Of a DNA stretch of 64,000 bases, positions 46,214 through 63,165 are shown one piece after another. The stretch is from Apricaphanius iberus (lineage: Eukaryota > Chordata > Actinopteri > Cyprinodontiformes > Aphaniidae). Location of the stretch: the NCBI GenBank assembly GCA_028564705.1, contig JAPXFQ010002399.1, positions 937,501-1,001,500 on the forward strand. The letters are read 5' to 3'. The notes under the pieces were generated by a model. That model searched no databases, was not told the DNA's origin, and saw only the letters and a program-made list of their open reading frames with translations. A program made the position numbers and the translations under genes. The first letter of the stretch is position 1. Each line of letters starts with the position of its first letter.

Positions 46214-46889
46214 TCAGATCTCTGATGTACGATGGAGCTGATTATTAAGGGCTTTATAAGTAAGGAGGAGGATCTTAAACTCTATTCTGGATTTGACAGG
46301 GAGCCAATGGAGAGAAGCCAAAACAGGAGAAATGTGATCTCTCTTTTTAATATTCATCAGAACTCTTGCTGCAGCATTTTGGATCAAGTGAAGGCTTTTA
46401 ATTGCATTTTGTGGACTTCCTGATAATAAGGAATTACAGTAATCCAGCTTTGAAGTAACAAATGTATGGACTATTTTCTCTGTATCACTCCTGGACAGGA
46501 TGTTTCTAATTTTAGCAATATTCCGAAGGTGAAAGAAAGAAATCTTAGAAACCTGTTTAATATGAGATTTAAATGTCATGTCTTGGTCAAAAATTACACC
46601 GAGGTTCTTTACATTATTACCAGAGGCCAAATTAATGCCATCCAGATTAAGTGATTGATTTAGTAGTTTCCTTTAAAGGTTCTGGTCCAAAGACAACAAC
46701 TTCTGTCTTGTTGAATTTTGGAGCAGAAAATTCAGAGTCATCCAAGTTTTTATGTCTTCCAGACATGCTTGTAATCTACCTAACTGATTGGTTTCATCAG
46801 GTTTTATGGATAAATATAATTGTGTATCATCAGCATAACTGGAAATTCATAGCATGTTGTCCAATTATTTTACCAATTGGAAGCATGTA
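46214..46889 (-). pseudogene. L2 RT C-terminal part
   Basis: From the right: YMLPIGKIIG, then 'tatgctgatgatacacaa' (YADDTQ, catalytic pair, about 46818-46835 on the minus strand), then the open frame 46630-46214. That frame reads VKNLGVIFDQDMTFKSHIKQ, FFHLRNIAKIRN, TSKLDYCNSLLSG and LHLIQNAAARVL, the diagnostic C-terminus of the L2 clade. A shift lies between the YADD block and the preceding residues. Confidence 0.85.
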
Positions 46890-47065
46890 CAGACGTGGAC
46901 AAAATTGTTGGTACCCTTCATTAAATAAAAGAAAAACTCATAATGGTCACAGAAATAACTTTAATCTGACAAAAGTAATAATAAATAAAAATTATATAAA
47001 TGTTGACCAATGAAAGTCAGACATTGCTTTTCATCCATGCTTCAACAGAATTATTTAAAAAATAA

Positions 47066-47443
47066 GATGCTGAAGTAGCCGTGCGAAAGTTCATTCAACA
47101 CCAGCTGAAACTGCCAGACGACACGGTAAAAAGCATAACCTTCCATCGGGTTCACCGACTCGGAGGTAAGAAGCCCAACAACACCCGCCCGCGACCAATT
47201 GTTGCAAAATTTGAACATTTTAAACAAAAAGAACATGTCAAAGGACGCGGGAGAGAGCTACGGGGGACGAATTACAGCGTTAATGATCAGTTTCCGAAAG
47301 AAATCCTGGACAGAAGACGCGTGTTATTTCCAATTAGAAAAAAACATATTAGTGAGGGCAGTAGGGCTACGGTTAGTGTGGATAAACTGTATGTTAACGG
47401 TCAGCTGTTTAGGGACCCTCAGGTTACTCCTTGGCTTTATTAG
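47066..47443 (+). pseudogene. L1 ORF1 C-terminal part
   Basis: The reading starts at the truncation point and runs VRKFIQHQLKLPDDTVKSIT, FHRVHRLGGK, RPIVAKFEHFKQKEHVKGRG and DRRRVLFPIRKKHISEGSRA to VTPWLY and a stop. This is the RRM/C-terminal domain of L1 ORF1 proteins (Transposase_22 family), an RNA-binding chaperone that coats L1 RNA. The N-terminal coiled coil was lost by 5' truncation at insertion, so this is an incomplete but undamaged remainder. Confidence 0.8.
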
Positions 47444-47841
47444 TCATATTTAACAGAACCAAGACAGAATTAGCTTTATCAGACAACTATAGGTTAAAAA
47501 AAGCACAGCTCAGCAGGCTGTTTTTGTTTGTAAATGTGGGTAGGGGCAGGGCTGTGCACTAGATCGCTTTTTCTTTTTTTCTTTTTCTTTTCTCTTTTTC
47601 TCTATTTTCTTTCTCACATTTGTACCACCAAATCTCTTTATCACCTTTTTTCCTTTTTCTCTCTCACACACACACAGACTTTTATCAGGGCATATTCATG
47701 TTTTTCCATCATACTTTCATTCTGTACACACCTGTATGGTGCATTATTTGCCTCGCTTTATCTCTGCTTCTGGTTTTTTTCAATCTGGCAACCCCATGGA
47801 CAAACCAAAATTACACCTATATTCATCCTTGGCGATAGTAC

Positions 47842-50800
47842 ATGTCTAAGGTTTATCTTAGCTCTATGAATCCTGTAAAATTTCTAACATGGAATATTCG
47901 TGGCTCTAGCTCCAGAGATAAAACGATTAAGATTTTCAACCATCTTACAAGATTGAAGGCAGATGTCGTCTTACTACAGGAGACTCATAAATCAAGTTCA
48001 ACAGCTAATGATTTAAAAACACCAGAGTATCCTAATATATTTTCTTCATGCTATAACTCTAGACAACGAGGAGTAGCAATATTAATAAATAGAAATACTA
48101 ATTTTAAAGTAATAGACACAGCTACAGATCCAGAAGGTAGATTTATAATATTAAAACTATTTATAAATAACCAAAAGTTATGTATAGTTAGTATATATGG
48201 TCCAAATGTTGACGACCCCTCATTCTTTCATACTTTCTTCTCGGTTCTGGCTAATCACATGGATTGCTCACTTGTTCTTGGGGGAGATTTCAACTTTGGA
48301 CTAAATGAAGAAATAGACAGGCTCAGTACAGCAGGGACTCAGCGCAGATGGCAATCCATAGATATAGTTAAACAGTACATGAGCGATTATGGACTCTGCG
48401 ATGCATGGCGATCGCTTCATCCCAACGACAGAAAATACACTTTTTACTCAAACGTACATCATTCTTATTCTAGATTGGACTATTTGTTAGTCAGCAGCTC
48501 ACTGTTGAATGACATTTCAGACACTGAGATACATCCTATAGTGATCAGCGATCACGCTCCTGTTTCTTTAAATTTAGCAAATAAAATTGCAACCCTTCAA
48601 TATAAAAATTGGAGATTTAATACATCATTACTTAAGGATAAAGAATTTATTAAATATATTGAAAAAGAATGGGCTTCATACATGGAATTTAATGATCTCC
48701 CTGGTATGTCGCCATCCACTCTATGGGAAGCAGGGAAAGCTGTGATTAGAGGTAAAATAATTTCATTCTCATCAAATAAAAAGAGAACAGAAAATAAACA
48801 TGTTCAGGAATTAGAAGAAACTATTAAATCATTAGAACCTTCCCTGGATAAAGAGAGCTTAAGTAAAATAAGGAAAGCAAAATTAGAGTTAAATGAAATT
48901 ATTAATAAAAGGACGCAGTTCTTAATCCAAAGACTTAGAATAGAAAACTTTGAACATAGTAATAAATCAGGTAGCTTCTTAGCTAATCAGTTAAAAATAA
49001 ATAAAGAAAAAACAACTATATCTGCAATCAAAGACAAAACTGGGAATATAATATATGACCCTGAAAAAATAAACAACACTTTCAAAGAATTTTATGAGAC
49101 GTTATACACACCAGAGATAAACCCTTCAAATAATGATATTGTACAATTTCTGGATAAAATAACTCTTCCTAAACTTTCAGACAGTCAAGCAAAGGCCCTG
49201 GATTCACCGCTAACAGTGTCTGAACTCCAGGAGGCCCTCCAATCTATGCCTAATAATAAAGCTCCAGGTCCAGATGGATTTCCAGCAGAGTTCTATAAAG
49301 AATTCTGGAATATTCTGGCACCAACATTTTACAAAATGTTACAGGAAACAAAGGAAAATGGTCGAATACCACCAAACATGAATTCTGCCTACATCAATCT
49401 TCTATTAAAACCAGGAAAAGACCCTATGTCTCCTACCAGTTATCGTCCCATTTCTCTTATCAATGTGGATCTGAAAATAATTTGCAAAGCTCTTGCAAGA
49501 AGGATAGAGAAAATAACACCTCTAATAATCCACCCTGATCAAACAGGTTTTATAAAAGGTAGGCTCTCTTCCACAAATTCACGTAGATTAATAGATTTAA
49601 TAGATTATTCCCACTGTAAAAACGTCCAAACCAATATATTATCTTTAGATGCAGAAAAAGCATTTGATAGAGTTAACTGGAAATTTTTATTTGCAGCCTT
49701 AAATAAATTCGGATTCAGTAATTCTTTTGTAAACTGGTTAAAAATATTATACAGCTCACCAACAGCATGTATTAGGACCAATAATCAAACATCATCAAGG
49801 TTCTTTCTTCAGAGAGGTACCAGGCAGGGATGTCCACTTTCTCCCTCCCTCTTTGCTATTTTTATTGAACCATTAGCAGCAGCAATCAGGCAAAATAATA
49901 ATGTTAAAGGTATACAATGCAACAAAATAGAACATAAAATCAGTTTATACGCAGATGATGTACTACTTTTTCTACAGCATTCACAAACTTCCTTGTATCA
50001 GGTAATTGAGTTATGTGGTGTTATTCTATATATGTTTAAACTTTTATTATTCAGAAGGTAAAAGACTGTTTATATAGTTTGCATGGTTGTAAAAATGGGT
50101 CTGTCACTATTGTTTATGCAGGTAAGCTTTTAAGTCATAAAACTCTGGGGTGAGTTTTATTGCAAGGCTGTAAAAGCAGGATGTGTAGATAAAAACTGGG
50201 AGAAGAGTTTGGGGGAAGCAGATAGCAATTTAACCATAATTCTTTATAATGAACCTTTGACCCAGAACAGAGACGACCCATCTTCGGACTGCATAATTCT
50301 CTGACAGCAAATCATGGCTAAGAGACTGTTTGGAAATGATCTGATTGGAGTAAGATTCGAGGGAGAAGAAACGCCTAGAGGCCCGGTTGTCTATAAAGCT
50401 GTGAATTGAAGATCAGTTAATTGTTCAGATTTCTTTAAATCTGGACCACAGGGGAACGACGGGGGCAAAATTCCTCTGTAAAACTGCAATTTGTTAATCT
50501 GTTCAAAATAAATGTTAAACTGGAAATTGGCTCCATGCATTGAATTACTTATGATAATTATTTAATTCAACAGTTAATAAAATCTTACTCAAGAGTTTCA
50601 GACTATTCCATAAATTGGTTAAAATCTACAGTCCTTCCTATCAACTGTTCTTACCAGAGTCCTGTTGCTTTACAGCTCCGGTCGGGAAATATTACATATC
50701 TAGGTATCCATATTTCACCAAGACTGGCAGACTTATCTAAGCTAAACTACGTCCCACTTTTAAAAAAAGTGGAAGATGATCTGGCAAGATGGAAATCCCT

Positions 50801-52154
50801 TCCAATATCACTTATTGGAAGGGTAGCTACAATAAAAATGATGGTTTTGCCTAGAATCAATTATTTATTCTCAATGATCCCAAGCAAACCATCACCTGAT
50901 TGGTTTAGATCTCTGGACTCTTCTGTTTCTAAATTTCTTTGGAAAGATAAACCCCCACGTATCAGCTTAAAAACACTACAGAAGTCCAAAGATAAAGGAG
51001 GTCTAGACCTACCAAACTTTCGTCATTATTTCTTAGCCAACAGACTCCAATACACATCAAGATGGGTAAAACACAGTTATATCGATGAGTGCTGGGTAGA
51101 TGTAGAACAGACACTATGCAATAAGATAAAACTTTCAGATCTACCTTTTGTTAGCTCAAATATAAAACAAAATGAATGTTTCAAAAGTATAAATATCAGC
51201 TCCTCTCTGACAGCTTGGTGGGAATTTCTTAAAATGACAAAGACCTCACTAGTCCCATGCAGGCGTACACCCATCTGGAATAACCCGGATATCTTACAAA
51301 AAAAATGCATGATTAACTTTCCAGGCTGGAGTTGTAAAGGAATTGAATACCTGGAGCATATATTTGATGGAACAGACTTTATCCCCTTTAATACATTGGT
51401 TACACAATTCGGAATTAACAAGAATAAATTCTTAGAATACCAACAAATTAAATCAATTATAAAAAATAAATTTAGGCTCAATACAGTTGATTTACAAATT
51501 CCAGGAAAAGTTTTAGACTTCCTTAATCTTAACCCTCCCAAACTGCTATCTAAAATATACAAAACATTAAATAGAATAGATGAATCAATAGCCCTTCCTA
51601 TTTCAAAATGGGAGATGGACTTGTCCATCTCAATAGACCAAAACCTCTGGTCTCAAATTTCATTAAGAACCTTTAAATTTCTTAAGAATCCTAATCTACG
51701 ATTAATACAATATAAAATCCTTCATAGAGTGCATTATACAGGGCAACGGATGTTCAAGATGGGTTATACGCCGTCTGATACCTGTTTACAATGTACAAGC
51801 AATCTACCAGACAATTATATTCATGCTCTTTGGTTCTGCCCACCTGTTAAGAAATATTGGTACCAGATATGTGAAGATCTATCAAAGTGTCTGAAATGTA
51901 ATATCACACCTGCTCCCAGAGTTTGCTTGCTGGGAAATATAGATGAAGTTACCATGGATACAAAGTCTATGCAATTATTTTACATCGCCTTATGCATCGC
52001 TAAGAAAAATATCCTCTTGAACTGGAAAAATAAAAATACTCTGAATATTAATCAATATAGAGATCTCCTTCTGGATTACATTGGTCTAGAAACGGCATCT
52101 GCCTCCACATCTGATCAATCTTTCTGGTCACCCTTGATCAGTTCCATCACCTAG
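47842..52154 (+). pseudogene. L1 ORF2 (endonuclease and reverse transcriptase), interrupted by an LTR
   Basis: Endonuclease motifs: TWNIRG (residue 15 on), LLQETH, SIYGPN, LGGDFNFG, SRLDYLLVS and ISDHAPVSL. RT: APGPDGFPAEFY (about 470), YRPISLINVD (about 533), LDAEKAFDRV with the first catalytic aspartate (about 603), GCPLSPSLF, and SLYADDVLLF (about 703). The reading is cut at 50013 by the LTR and goes on from 50577; the C-terminal zinc knuckle (CLQCTSN, H, C) is near 51785-51835. Total span minus the LTR and one 4 bp duplication is 3,750 bases, exactly 1,250 codons with stop, and no other stop or shift was seen. So it was apparently intact when the LTR arrived. Confidence 0.88.
50014..50572 (+). 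mobile_element. Solo LTR (559 bp) of an LTR retrotransposon or endogenous retrovirus
   Basis: It starts TGTGGTGTTATTC and ends TTAATTCAACA (TG...CA), flanked by gtta on both sides (50010-50013 and 50573-50576). An AATAAA lies at 50507-50512. There is no internal coding region, so recombination between two LTRs probably removed it. The 4 bp duplication fits ERV1-like or some other LTR families. Strand is inferred from the poly(A) signal. Confidence 0.85.
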
Positions 52155-55345
<3,191 letters not shown>

Positions 55346-55470
55346 GTGGCGTACTACAGCGAAGCTGTAATACTCTGCTTGGGAAAGTAAAACTGTTGGG
55401 CTTGTACTTGGTACTCAGACACCAATTCTGAGTAGCATACTGCTAGACAGGACACGTTTAAAAAAAATAA
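55346..55470 (+). other. Sequence between L1 poly(A) signal and terminal A-rich tail
   Basis: About 120 bp of ordinary sequence ('gtggcgtactacagcgaagc') follow the AATAAA at 55317 before the A-rich end. It could be part of the L1, or flanking DNA carried along by transcription past the signal. Confidence 0.35.
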
Positions 55471-55704
55471 AAATAAAAAATAAAAAATAAAAAATAAATG
55501 CATGAAACAGGCCTGGACAAAAATGATGGTACCCCTAGAAAAGAATGAAAATAATGTGACCAAAGGGACATGTTAATCCAAGGTATGTCCACTAATCAGC
55601 ATCCTAGGTGTCTACAATCCTGTAATCACTCAGTGGGCCTATATATAGGACTCCAGGTAGTCACTGTGTTGTTTGGTGACGTGGTGTGTACCACACTCAA
55701 TATA

Positions 55705-56708
<1,004 letters not shown>

Positions 56709-57599
56709 GTTGTGGGTACCATCATTTTTGTCCAGGCCTGTTTCATGCATTTATTTTTTAAATAATTCCGTTGAAGCATGGATGAAAAGCAATGTCTGAC
56801 TTTCATTGGTCAACATTTATATAATTTTTATTTATTATTACTTTTGTCAGATTAAAGTTATTTCTGTGACCATTATGAGTTTTTCTTTGATTTAATGAAG
56901 GGTACCAACAATTTTGTCCACGTCTGTATATAGTAAAGAGAATCGGTCCAAGCACAGAACCCCGTGGTACTCCACAAATAATCCTTGAGTATGAAGAAGC
57001 TTTATCATTAAGATGAACAAACTAGAATCTGTTGGACAGATATGATTTAAACCAGCCTAGTGCTGTTCCCTTGATCCCTACAACATGTTCAACCCTTTCT
57101 AAGATAATATTATGATCGACTGTGTGAAAAGCAGCACTGATGATGAGCTCTAAAACCTGACACTTCTGTTTCAAGGGGGCTACCCTGTCTAGAGCCAAAC
57201 GCAGGGAGGAAGTAATACTTTGAGCCAGACCATCAATTTCTGAAGGGTTAGTGTTGGAATTACTGCCATCCACTGTGGTATTCTGAGACGGATAGGGAAG
57301 CAGGAATGGAACAGATTCTTTAAAATTTGTTACAACATTGTCTGATAAAGTTCTACTGTAATGATTTTTTTTTCAGATTTTGGAGCGTTGAGTAAAGTAA
57401 ATTCAAAGGTTATCAAAAAATGGTCAGATAGGACTGGGTTTTGTGGGAGGACTATTAGTTCATCACACTCAATGCCGTATGTCAGTACAATGTCTAAAGT
57501 GTGCCGACCAGAGTGTGTGGGTCCCTTCAGTTTCTGAGTAAAGCCAATTGAGTCTAAGATAATATTAAAGGCTGCAGTTAAGCTATCACTTTCAATGTC

Positions 57600-58055
57600 C
57601 TAGTGAATATTAAAACCCCCCACTATAATTACCTGATCAGTGTTTAAAACTAAATCAGATAAAAAATCTGAGACCTGGTCCAAGAATTGAGAGTAAGGGC
57701 CTGGTGGACGATACAAAACCACAAACAAAAGTGGTTTTAAACTAAGGATTAGATGTTCAAAAGAGCTGTAATTAATAATTGGTCTAGGGGGAATTTGCAA
57801 ATCTGAATGAAAGATGGTTGCAACTCCTCCTCCTCGCCCAGTACTTCTAGGAATGTGCAAATTTTGATAATTGGTAGGAGTTGACTCATTTATAATTACA
57901 AAATCCTCCTGCTGCAACCAGGTTTCTGATAGGCAAAATAGATCAATTTTGTTATCACACATAACGTCATTTACTAATAAAGTCTTTGAGGAGAGGGATC
58001 TTATGTTTAGTAAACCACATCTAATTATTCTATTTTCTTGTTTGGTCCGAGTCAT
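57600..58055 (-). pseudogene. L2 ORF2 apurinic endonuclease domain
   Basis: Starting MTRTKQENR, then [28 protein letters not shown] (catalytic glutamate), [19 protein letters not shown] and [10 protein letters not shown] (expected GDFN is GGFN here). This is the N-terminal half of the APE endonuclease of the L2 clade, which nicks target DNA to prime reverse transcription. A TAG follows at 57600. The next readable part resumes at APLKQK and then jumps into RT. Confidence 0.8.
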
Positions 58056-58269
58056 ATTTATTTTAATAAGATTTTCATAATTTGCTTTTGTCAGGTTAAC
58101 TTTTAGTCTATTTGATTTTGGTCGTGGGTAAAACACTGTGTCAATGGGGTATTGAGTGGGTAACAGTACAGAAGCTGCAGATAGGTGGATTAAGTTAGGA
58201 CTGTGCTTCCTGGTCTGGACCCTGGTTTGTCAGTGTTTTGAAGGACTAATAAATGCTTCCAGATTCCTA

Positions 58270-58950
58270 GAAAGAAGAGCTGCTCCATCCAAAGTGGGAT
58301 GGATGCCGTCTCTCCGGATCAGACCAGGTTTTCTCCAAAAACTTTTCCAATTATCAATATAGCCCACGTTGTTTGCCGGACACCACTCAGACAACCATCA
58401 ATGAAATGACAGCATGCGTCTAAACATGTCGTCACTGGTCCGATCAGGCAGGGGTCCAGAAAAGATTACACAGTCCGACATCTTTTTTAGCAAACTTACA
58501 CACCGAAGCAACACTAATTTTAGTGACCTCCGATTGACGTAACCGGGTGTCATTACCACCAGCGTGAATAACAATCTTACTGTATTTACGTTTGTCCTTA
58601 GCCAGCAGTTTCAAGTGGGATTTTATGTTGCCTGTTCTGCCCTCCGGAAAACATTTGACTATGGTCGATGATGTCTCTAAGGCCACGTTTTGGACTATGG
58701 AACTGCCAATTACCAGAGTCTGTTCCTCAGTGGGTGCGTCACTGAATGGGGAAAATCTGTTAGAAACGCGGACCGGTTGGTGGTTCCCTTTGGGCTGGGA
58801 ACAATGCTTTCTACGTACCGTCACACAGCCGGCCTGAGATCCCAGCTTCGTGGGTTCTGTTGGTTCCACGCTGGCTAACGGGCCTCGTCTATTTACTGGA
58901 TTCTTAACAGCGCGGAGCCGGGCCTCTAACTCTGAAACCCTCGCCTCCAA
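58270..58950 (-). pseudogene. L2 ORF1 with SGNH esterase-like domain
   Basis: Open from 58950: EARVSELEARLRAV is a short coiled-coil-like start. TLVIGSSIVQNV is the block I region (GSSI), HAGGNDTR block III (GGND), and after a frame change near 58450 the block V-like [16 protein letters not shown] (near 58300) can be read. This is the lipolytic-acetylhydrolase-like esterase fold known in ORF1 proteins of CR1/L2 elements. Its role in retrotransposition is not settled. Confidence 0.75.
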
Positions 58951-59340
58951 AGCAACGAAAATGCTACATTAACTAAACATCTGACACAGAGAACAGGAGA
59001 GAGGAGCCACAGAGGGGGAATGAGAGAAGCCATAGCTGCTACGAAGCTGAGCTAAAGAACTAGCGAGACCCTAGCACACCGAGAACAACCGCGTGAAACA
59101 CAAATGGTTCCCAAAATGTAAAGTAAACCAACTGGAAATAAGTGTAGTAGTGTGCTTATGAGTTAAAAATAACTTAGAAAGACCCAAATACAGAGAAAAA
59201 CAGATCAATAGAAGATAATCTGAGAACCAAGCAGCTCCGCGGAGCTCAGCAGTGAATACAGCAAGTGACGCAGCAAGTGTTGCAATACTCACAATCCGGC
59301 AAGCCGGAAACCCAGAGCTTCATGACTGTGCGCAAACATA

Positions 59341-59940
59341 ATATAAAGATTAATTAATTAAAGATTAATTAATTAAAAATTAATAAAAAATAAACCATGA
59401 TAGTGCTTATTTGGTATTGATTTTGGAGATTGTGGAGAAACTCTTGAAAACTCTGTTACTATAAAACAGCTAATAAATATTTCCCATACCAAGCCAATAA
59501 AATGTGATGCACACCTCGTTTCCAAACATTAAAAGAAAATGTGTTTCTAATTCATAATGAACACACTCCTCAATGGGCTCCTTCTACCAGGTATTTAGGG
59601 TGGTTTAAGAAAAAGGTTTTATTACTTCAAAATATTGAATAGTAGTATTAGGATAGGCACAAATAGCTCGTAAAATAGACCATATTTGGGGCAATTTACA
59701 CGGTCGACTTTAAACAATGTGGTGAGTTTAGTTGTTTACATTAAGTTTAACACTATTATAGACGTGAAATTAAAGCCATTTACATTCCTACAGGGCTGTC
59801 ATGTAAACTATTAGTGATATAAAAGCTTAAAGGTCAGAAATTAATTTGAATAAAACTTTCCTTAATCCTCCACGAAATAAAAAATGACTAAACAAAGCTT
59901 GGACATGCAGGTAGGATTCTCTGATGGCAGCTTTTCTGAG
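59341..59940. other. No gene recognised
   Basis: AT-rich with a short TTAA/AATTAA repeat (59345-59385). No coding or transposon signal. Confidence 0.5.
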
Positions 59941-60160
59941 TCAGCAGTCTGTGTCGTAGAATTGAAGTGTGCATGCGCAATGCTACAGGGTAGCATGGAA
60001 TGTGGGGTACCACAGAAAGTCAGAACACCGGCTCAACTAAAGCAACATGGGCGCTGCCGGTCGGATCTCTCCGAGCAGGAGAAGTCCGTCTTGATGGCTC
60101 TTCAGAGGGCTTCTCCCTCGGCTTCAACCCCTGGAATGATTGTAAGTTAAGCGTGTTTAG
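59941..60160 (+). promoter_or_regulatory. Candidate promoter and first exon of an unidentified gene
   Basis: 'gtgcatgcgcaatg' at about 59969 resembles the NRF-1 motif (GCGCATGCGC). An open stretch ends RCRSDLSEQEKSVLMALQRA, SPSASTPGMI, followed by GTAAGT at 60141, a strong donor. The GC content rises locally. I do not recognise the protein, the reading frame is not fixed, and the stretch may be chance. Confidence 0.25.
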
Positions 60161-60480
60161 TTATGTATTTAGATGTATACTTTTGGAAGTGCTAATACAC
60201 TATAATAAAGTTATTTTAGGCTTGCTATGCATATGTATTGCAAAAGCTGCAAATTCAGTTTGTAGGTGCTGTAGGCTACTCAAGCCAACTTCAAATGTAG
60301 TAAATCCTTTACTCATAGAAATACATATAAGCATGTATTACAGACTTTTGTCCGCTGTAGTATCAGTTTTGAGCTTGATAACATTGCCTGAATTAAAGTT
60401 AAGCTACAAGAGGCAAGGGGAACGTTACCATAGCAACGCTTAGGCCCGCTCGATCTGGTAAATCTCTGTTACGGGGTAAC
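60161..60480. other. No gene; X-box motif at 60424-60437
   Basis: Mostly AT-rich. gttaccatagcaac at 60424-60437 fits the RFX X-box. Nothing else is supported. Confidence 0.4.
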
Positions 60481-60489
60481 GTGAGCTTA

Positions 60490-60850
60490 TATATATATAT
60501 ATGTATGTTTAATATATATATATATATATATATTATTTTTATTTTCTTTTTATTTATTTATTTTTTTTTAGAAAAAAACCCAGCCCAGGGTGTTTCTGCT
60601 TGGAGTATGAATGTTCTCCCCGTGCATGCGTGGGTTCTCTCCGGGTACTCCGGTGTCCTGCCCTACGATGGACTGGCAACCTTTCCATGGTTAACCACGC
60701 CTCTCGCCCCTTGACAGCTGGAGATAGGCATCAGCCCCCACTGCGACCCCTGTAGGACTAAGCGGTTGAGAAAATGGATATATATATATAAATGTATAAA
60801 ACATACATATATATATATATATATCTATATATATAAAACATACATATACA
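60490..60850 (+). repeat. TA microsatellites around a SINE-like fish repeat
   Basis: TA runs at about 60488-60532 and 60778-60845 flank a 200 bp repeat: 'gaatgttctccccgtgcatg', 'gggttctctccgggtactcc', 'cctacgatggactggcaac', 'gctggagataggcatcagc' and 'ggttgagaaaatggat'. It is an internally deleted copy of a very common teleost repeat; its class is unsure. Confidence 0.6.
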
Positions 60851-62561
60851 GGGTTTTTCCTGCGTTCAAATTTGCGTGGCGGCCACATCCAGCTAATTTT
60901 GTGCCGCCTCAGCCTGATATCGCTCTGCCCCCAACTATATGGAAGTTATTTTTACTGCAGTTGCAGAGTTGTGCCACCACGGGGGCGCTGTATCAGCAGC
61001 GATGTGCCGGGGGAAGCACAGAAAAAGAAGATAAAATTGATTTTCAAAGAGTGCTATCTGTGTCCTGATTTCCCCCCGCTCTTCAACCAGATAAATGCTG
61101 TTTTTTTGCATCCAAGTATATCATGTTTATTCTCAGACTAATATTAATGGATTTTAGCGTTACAGATATGACCTGGGAAAATCAGCCACTACTTTTAAAA
61201 ACAACCTCGCGGTGAAACAGCGCAGACAAATTATCGTAACAAGAAGTTTAAAGGTAGTCATGGTTGTGACAAGATGAGAAAATTGCAGGCAGGGACTGGA
61301 GAGGGTCAGAATCATGGTCAGAATGCAGGACAGGACACTTTTTATGACGAGCTTTTCTCCACCAAACCTGAGCCTTTTTTTAACAACCACAGAGCGCCTT
61401 AAAATTAAAGTTTCAGCGTCTGACCTACTTTTGCGCGAGCTGCGAGCGATCTGTTAAACTAAAGGTCATTTTTCTAAATAAAGTACTGCAGATTACAAAT
61501 GCGATCATATTTCTGGATCTAAACAGATTATAGAGATAATATAGAGAGCTTTACTCCTGTCTAATTCACTGGGAAACAGAAAGAGAAAATACATTTATTA
61601 AATGTTAAGAGTAGATAAACAAATGTGTATTTCACCAAGAAATACTCCTCTCTGCCACCGTCATGTTTTCTTTCTGCGCAGATGCTACTTTTAAGATATT
61701 TACAGACTCCTTTCTGCTCCAGAAACATTCTGCAATGTTGCAGGTACCGTTTCAAGATGGAAAAAATACATAAATGTTATGGGTCTGGTGGAATTATTAT
61801 TATTTTTTTTTTATGTGGATGGATGAAAAATATTAACATTTTTGGTTGACTCCATCTTTGCACTGAATGCAGATTATTCTCACTATCTCAGCATCCAGCG
61901 CTCCCAGACAGAGATTTGATTGGTCCACCTGAAACAGCAGATTAGCTGCAGGAACCCGTTCTATTGCAGGACTCTGATCTGTAAATTAGGTTGAAGTTTC
62001 TCTGCACAGAACAGGCAACAACAGCATAGGTTACAAAGGGAACACATTTTATTGTTACGCATATTCTTCTGAGGCGGAAACGTATAAATAAACCATCCTT
62101 GGTTTATATGTGGATTTTTAATGTCTGCCATTTGAGAAACAAAAGACGTAATCCTTTGGCTTTCAACTGCTATTAATTGAATAAAAGTGCGATTTTCAAC
62201 ACCTGTTCATACCTTCAGTGCTTATTGGGATGTAACGTGGAACAGAATTATAATAGGCTATGAATAGTTAATAATTAAATAATTAAAGCTAATAATAATA
62301 GTTCATGTCTGGCTGCCAGATTTGTGGATAAATCTTACTGCACTTTCAGTTTAAAGTTGGCACTTTATGTTGGTATTTATGTAGTTTTAGTAAAAGAATG
62401 CATTAGCATGATTATTGTCATATTCTTATTAGAACGCTTAACTAAAAAATATGTTGCCTTTAAAAAAAGTGAGTCAGTTGAATACAGAGAATTCACGCAT
62501 GTGTTGGCGCATGGTCAGGATGGTACCACCTCTGCCTTAATTTGAGCCAGGAAAAACCCTG
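60849..62561. mobile_element. Non-autonomous DNA transposon with cagggttttt ends, inverted relative of 20449-22401
   Basis: It starts 'cagggtttttcctgcgttca' and ends 'gagccaggaaaaaccctg'. Blocks such as 'ggcggcca', 'gcctcagcctgatatcgctct', 'cagattacaaatgcgatcat' and 'ggctgccagatttgtggata' match the reverse complement of the other copy. No transposase. The TA-rich flanks make an 8 bp duplication uncertain. Confidence 0.65.
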
Positions 62562-62648
62562 ATATATATATCTAATGTTTCAACATAAGAAGAGCTCATG
62601 CTTAATTTATTAAATTTGATTTCTAACAAAACATAAAGAATGTAAGTA

Positions 62649-62932
62649 TGTCACGCTGGTGCTGCATGGAGGACGAAGGACCTAGGAGCAGAAGCAGAGT
62701 TCTAGGTGAGGTGATCATTTATTTATGGTGCAGCAACATAAGGTGATACAATACACAACAGGTACGACAATGATCCAGCGAGGACTGAAGCTCTCGCTGG
62801 ATCTTGAATAAGGGGAGAACACGGAAAACAGGTGGAGACAATGAATAATCAGGGGCAAAGCCCTGGAGGTTTAGGACGACACAGGTGCAAATGATAATAA
62901 TGGAGGAGCTGAGGGGATTGTGCAGCATGACA
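62649..62932 (-). repeat. 3' LTR (284 bp)
   Basis: On the minus strand it starts TGTCATGCTGCAC and ends CAGCGTGACA, with a near-perfect 10 bp terminal inverted repeat. It contains AATAAA overlapped in 'cataaataaatga' (plus strand about 62716-62731 in reverse complement), and it follows a polypurine tract immediately. Confidence 0.75.
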
Positions 62933-63165
62933 GGACCCCCCCTTTAAAGGCGGATTCCAGACGCCGTGGAGAAAGAAAAAACAAAAAGATAAGCACCCTT
63001 CCAGGGTGGGTGGAGGGGGGCCTACGGCAGGAGGACCTGAGTGTCTGTAGGTATGCCCCTGAGGCTGGGTCGTCGGGCGGACGGGCCGAATGGCGTCCTC
63101 TGGCCGGACGACAGACTGGCGGACGTCTCCTGGCGGGATGGGGGACCGACGGACGGCCTGAAGAT

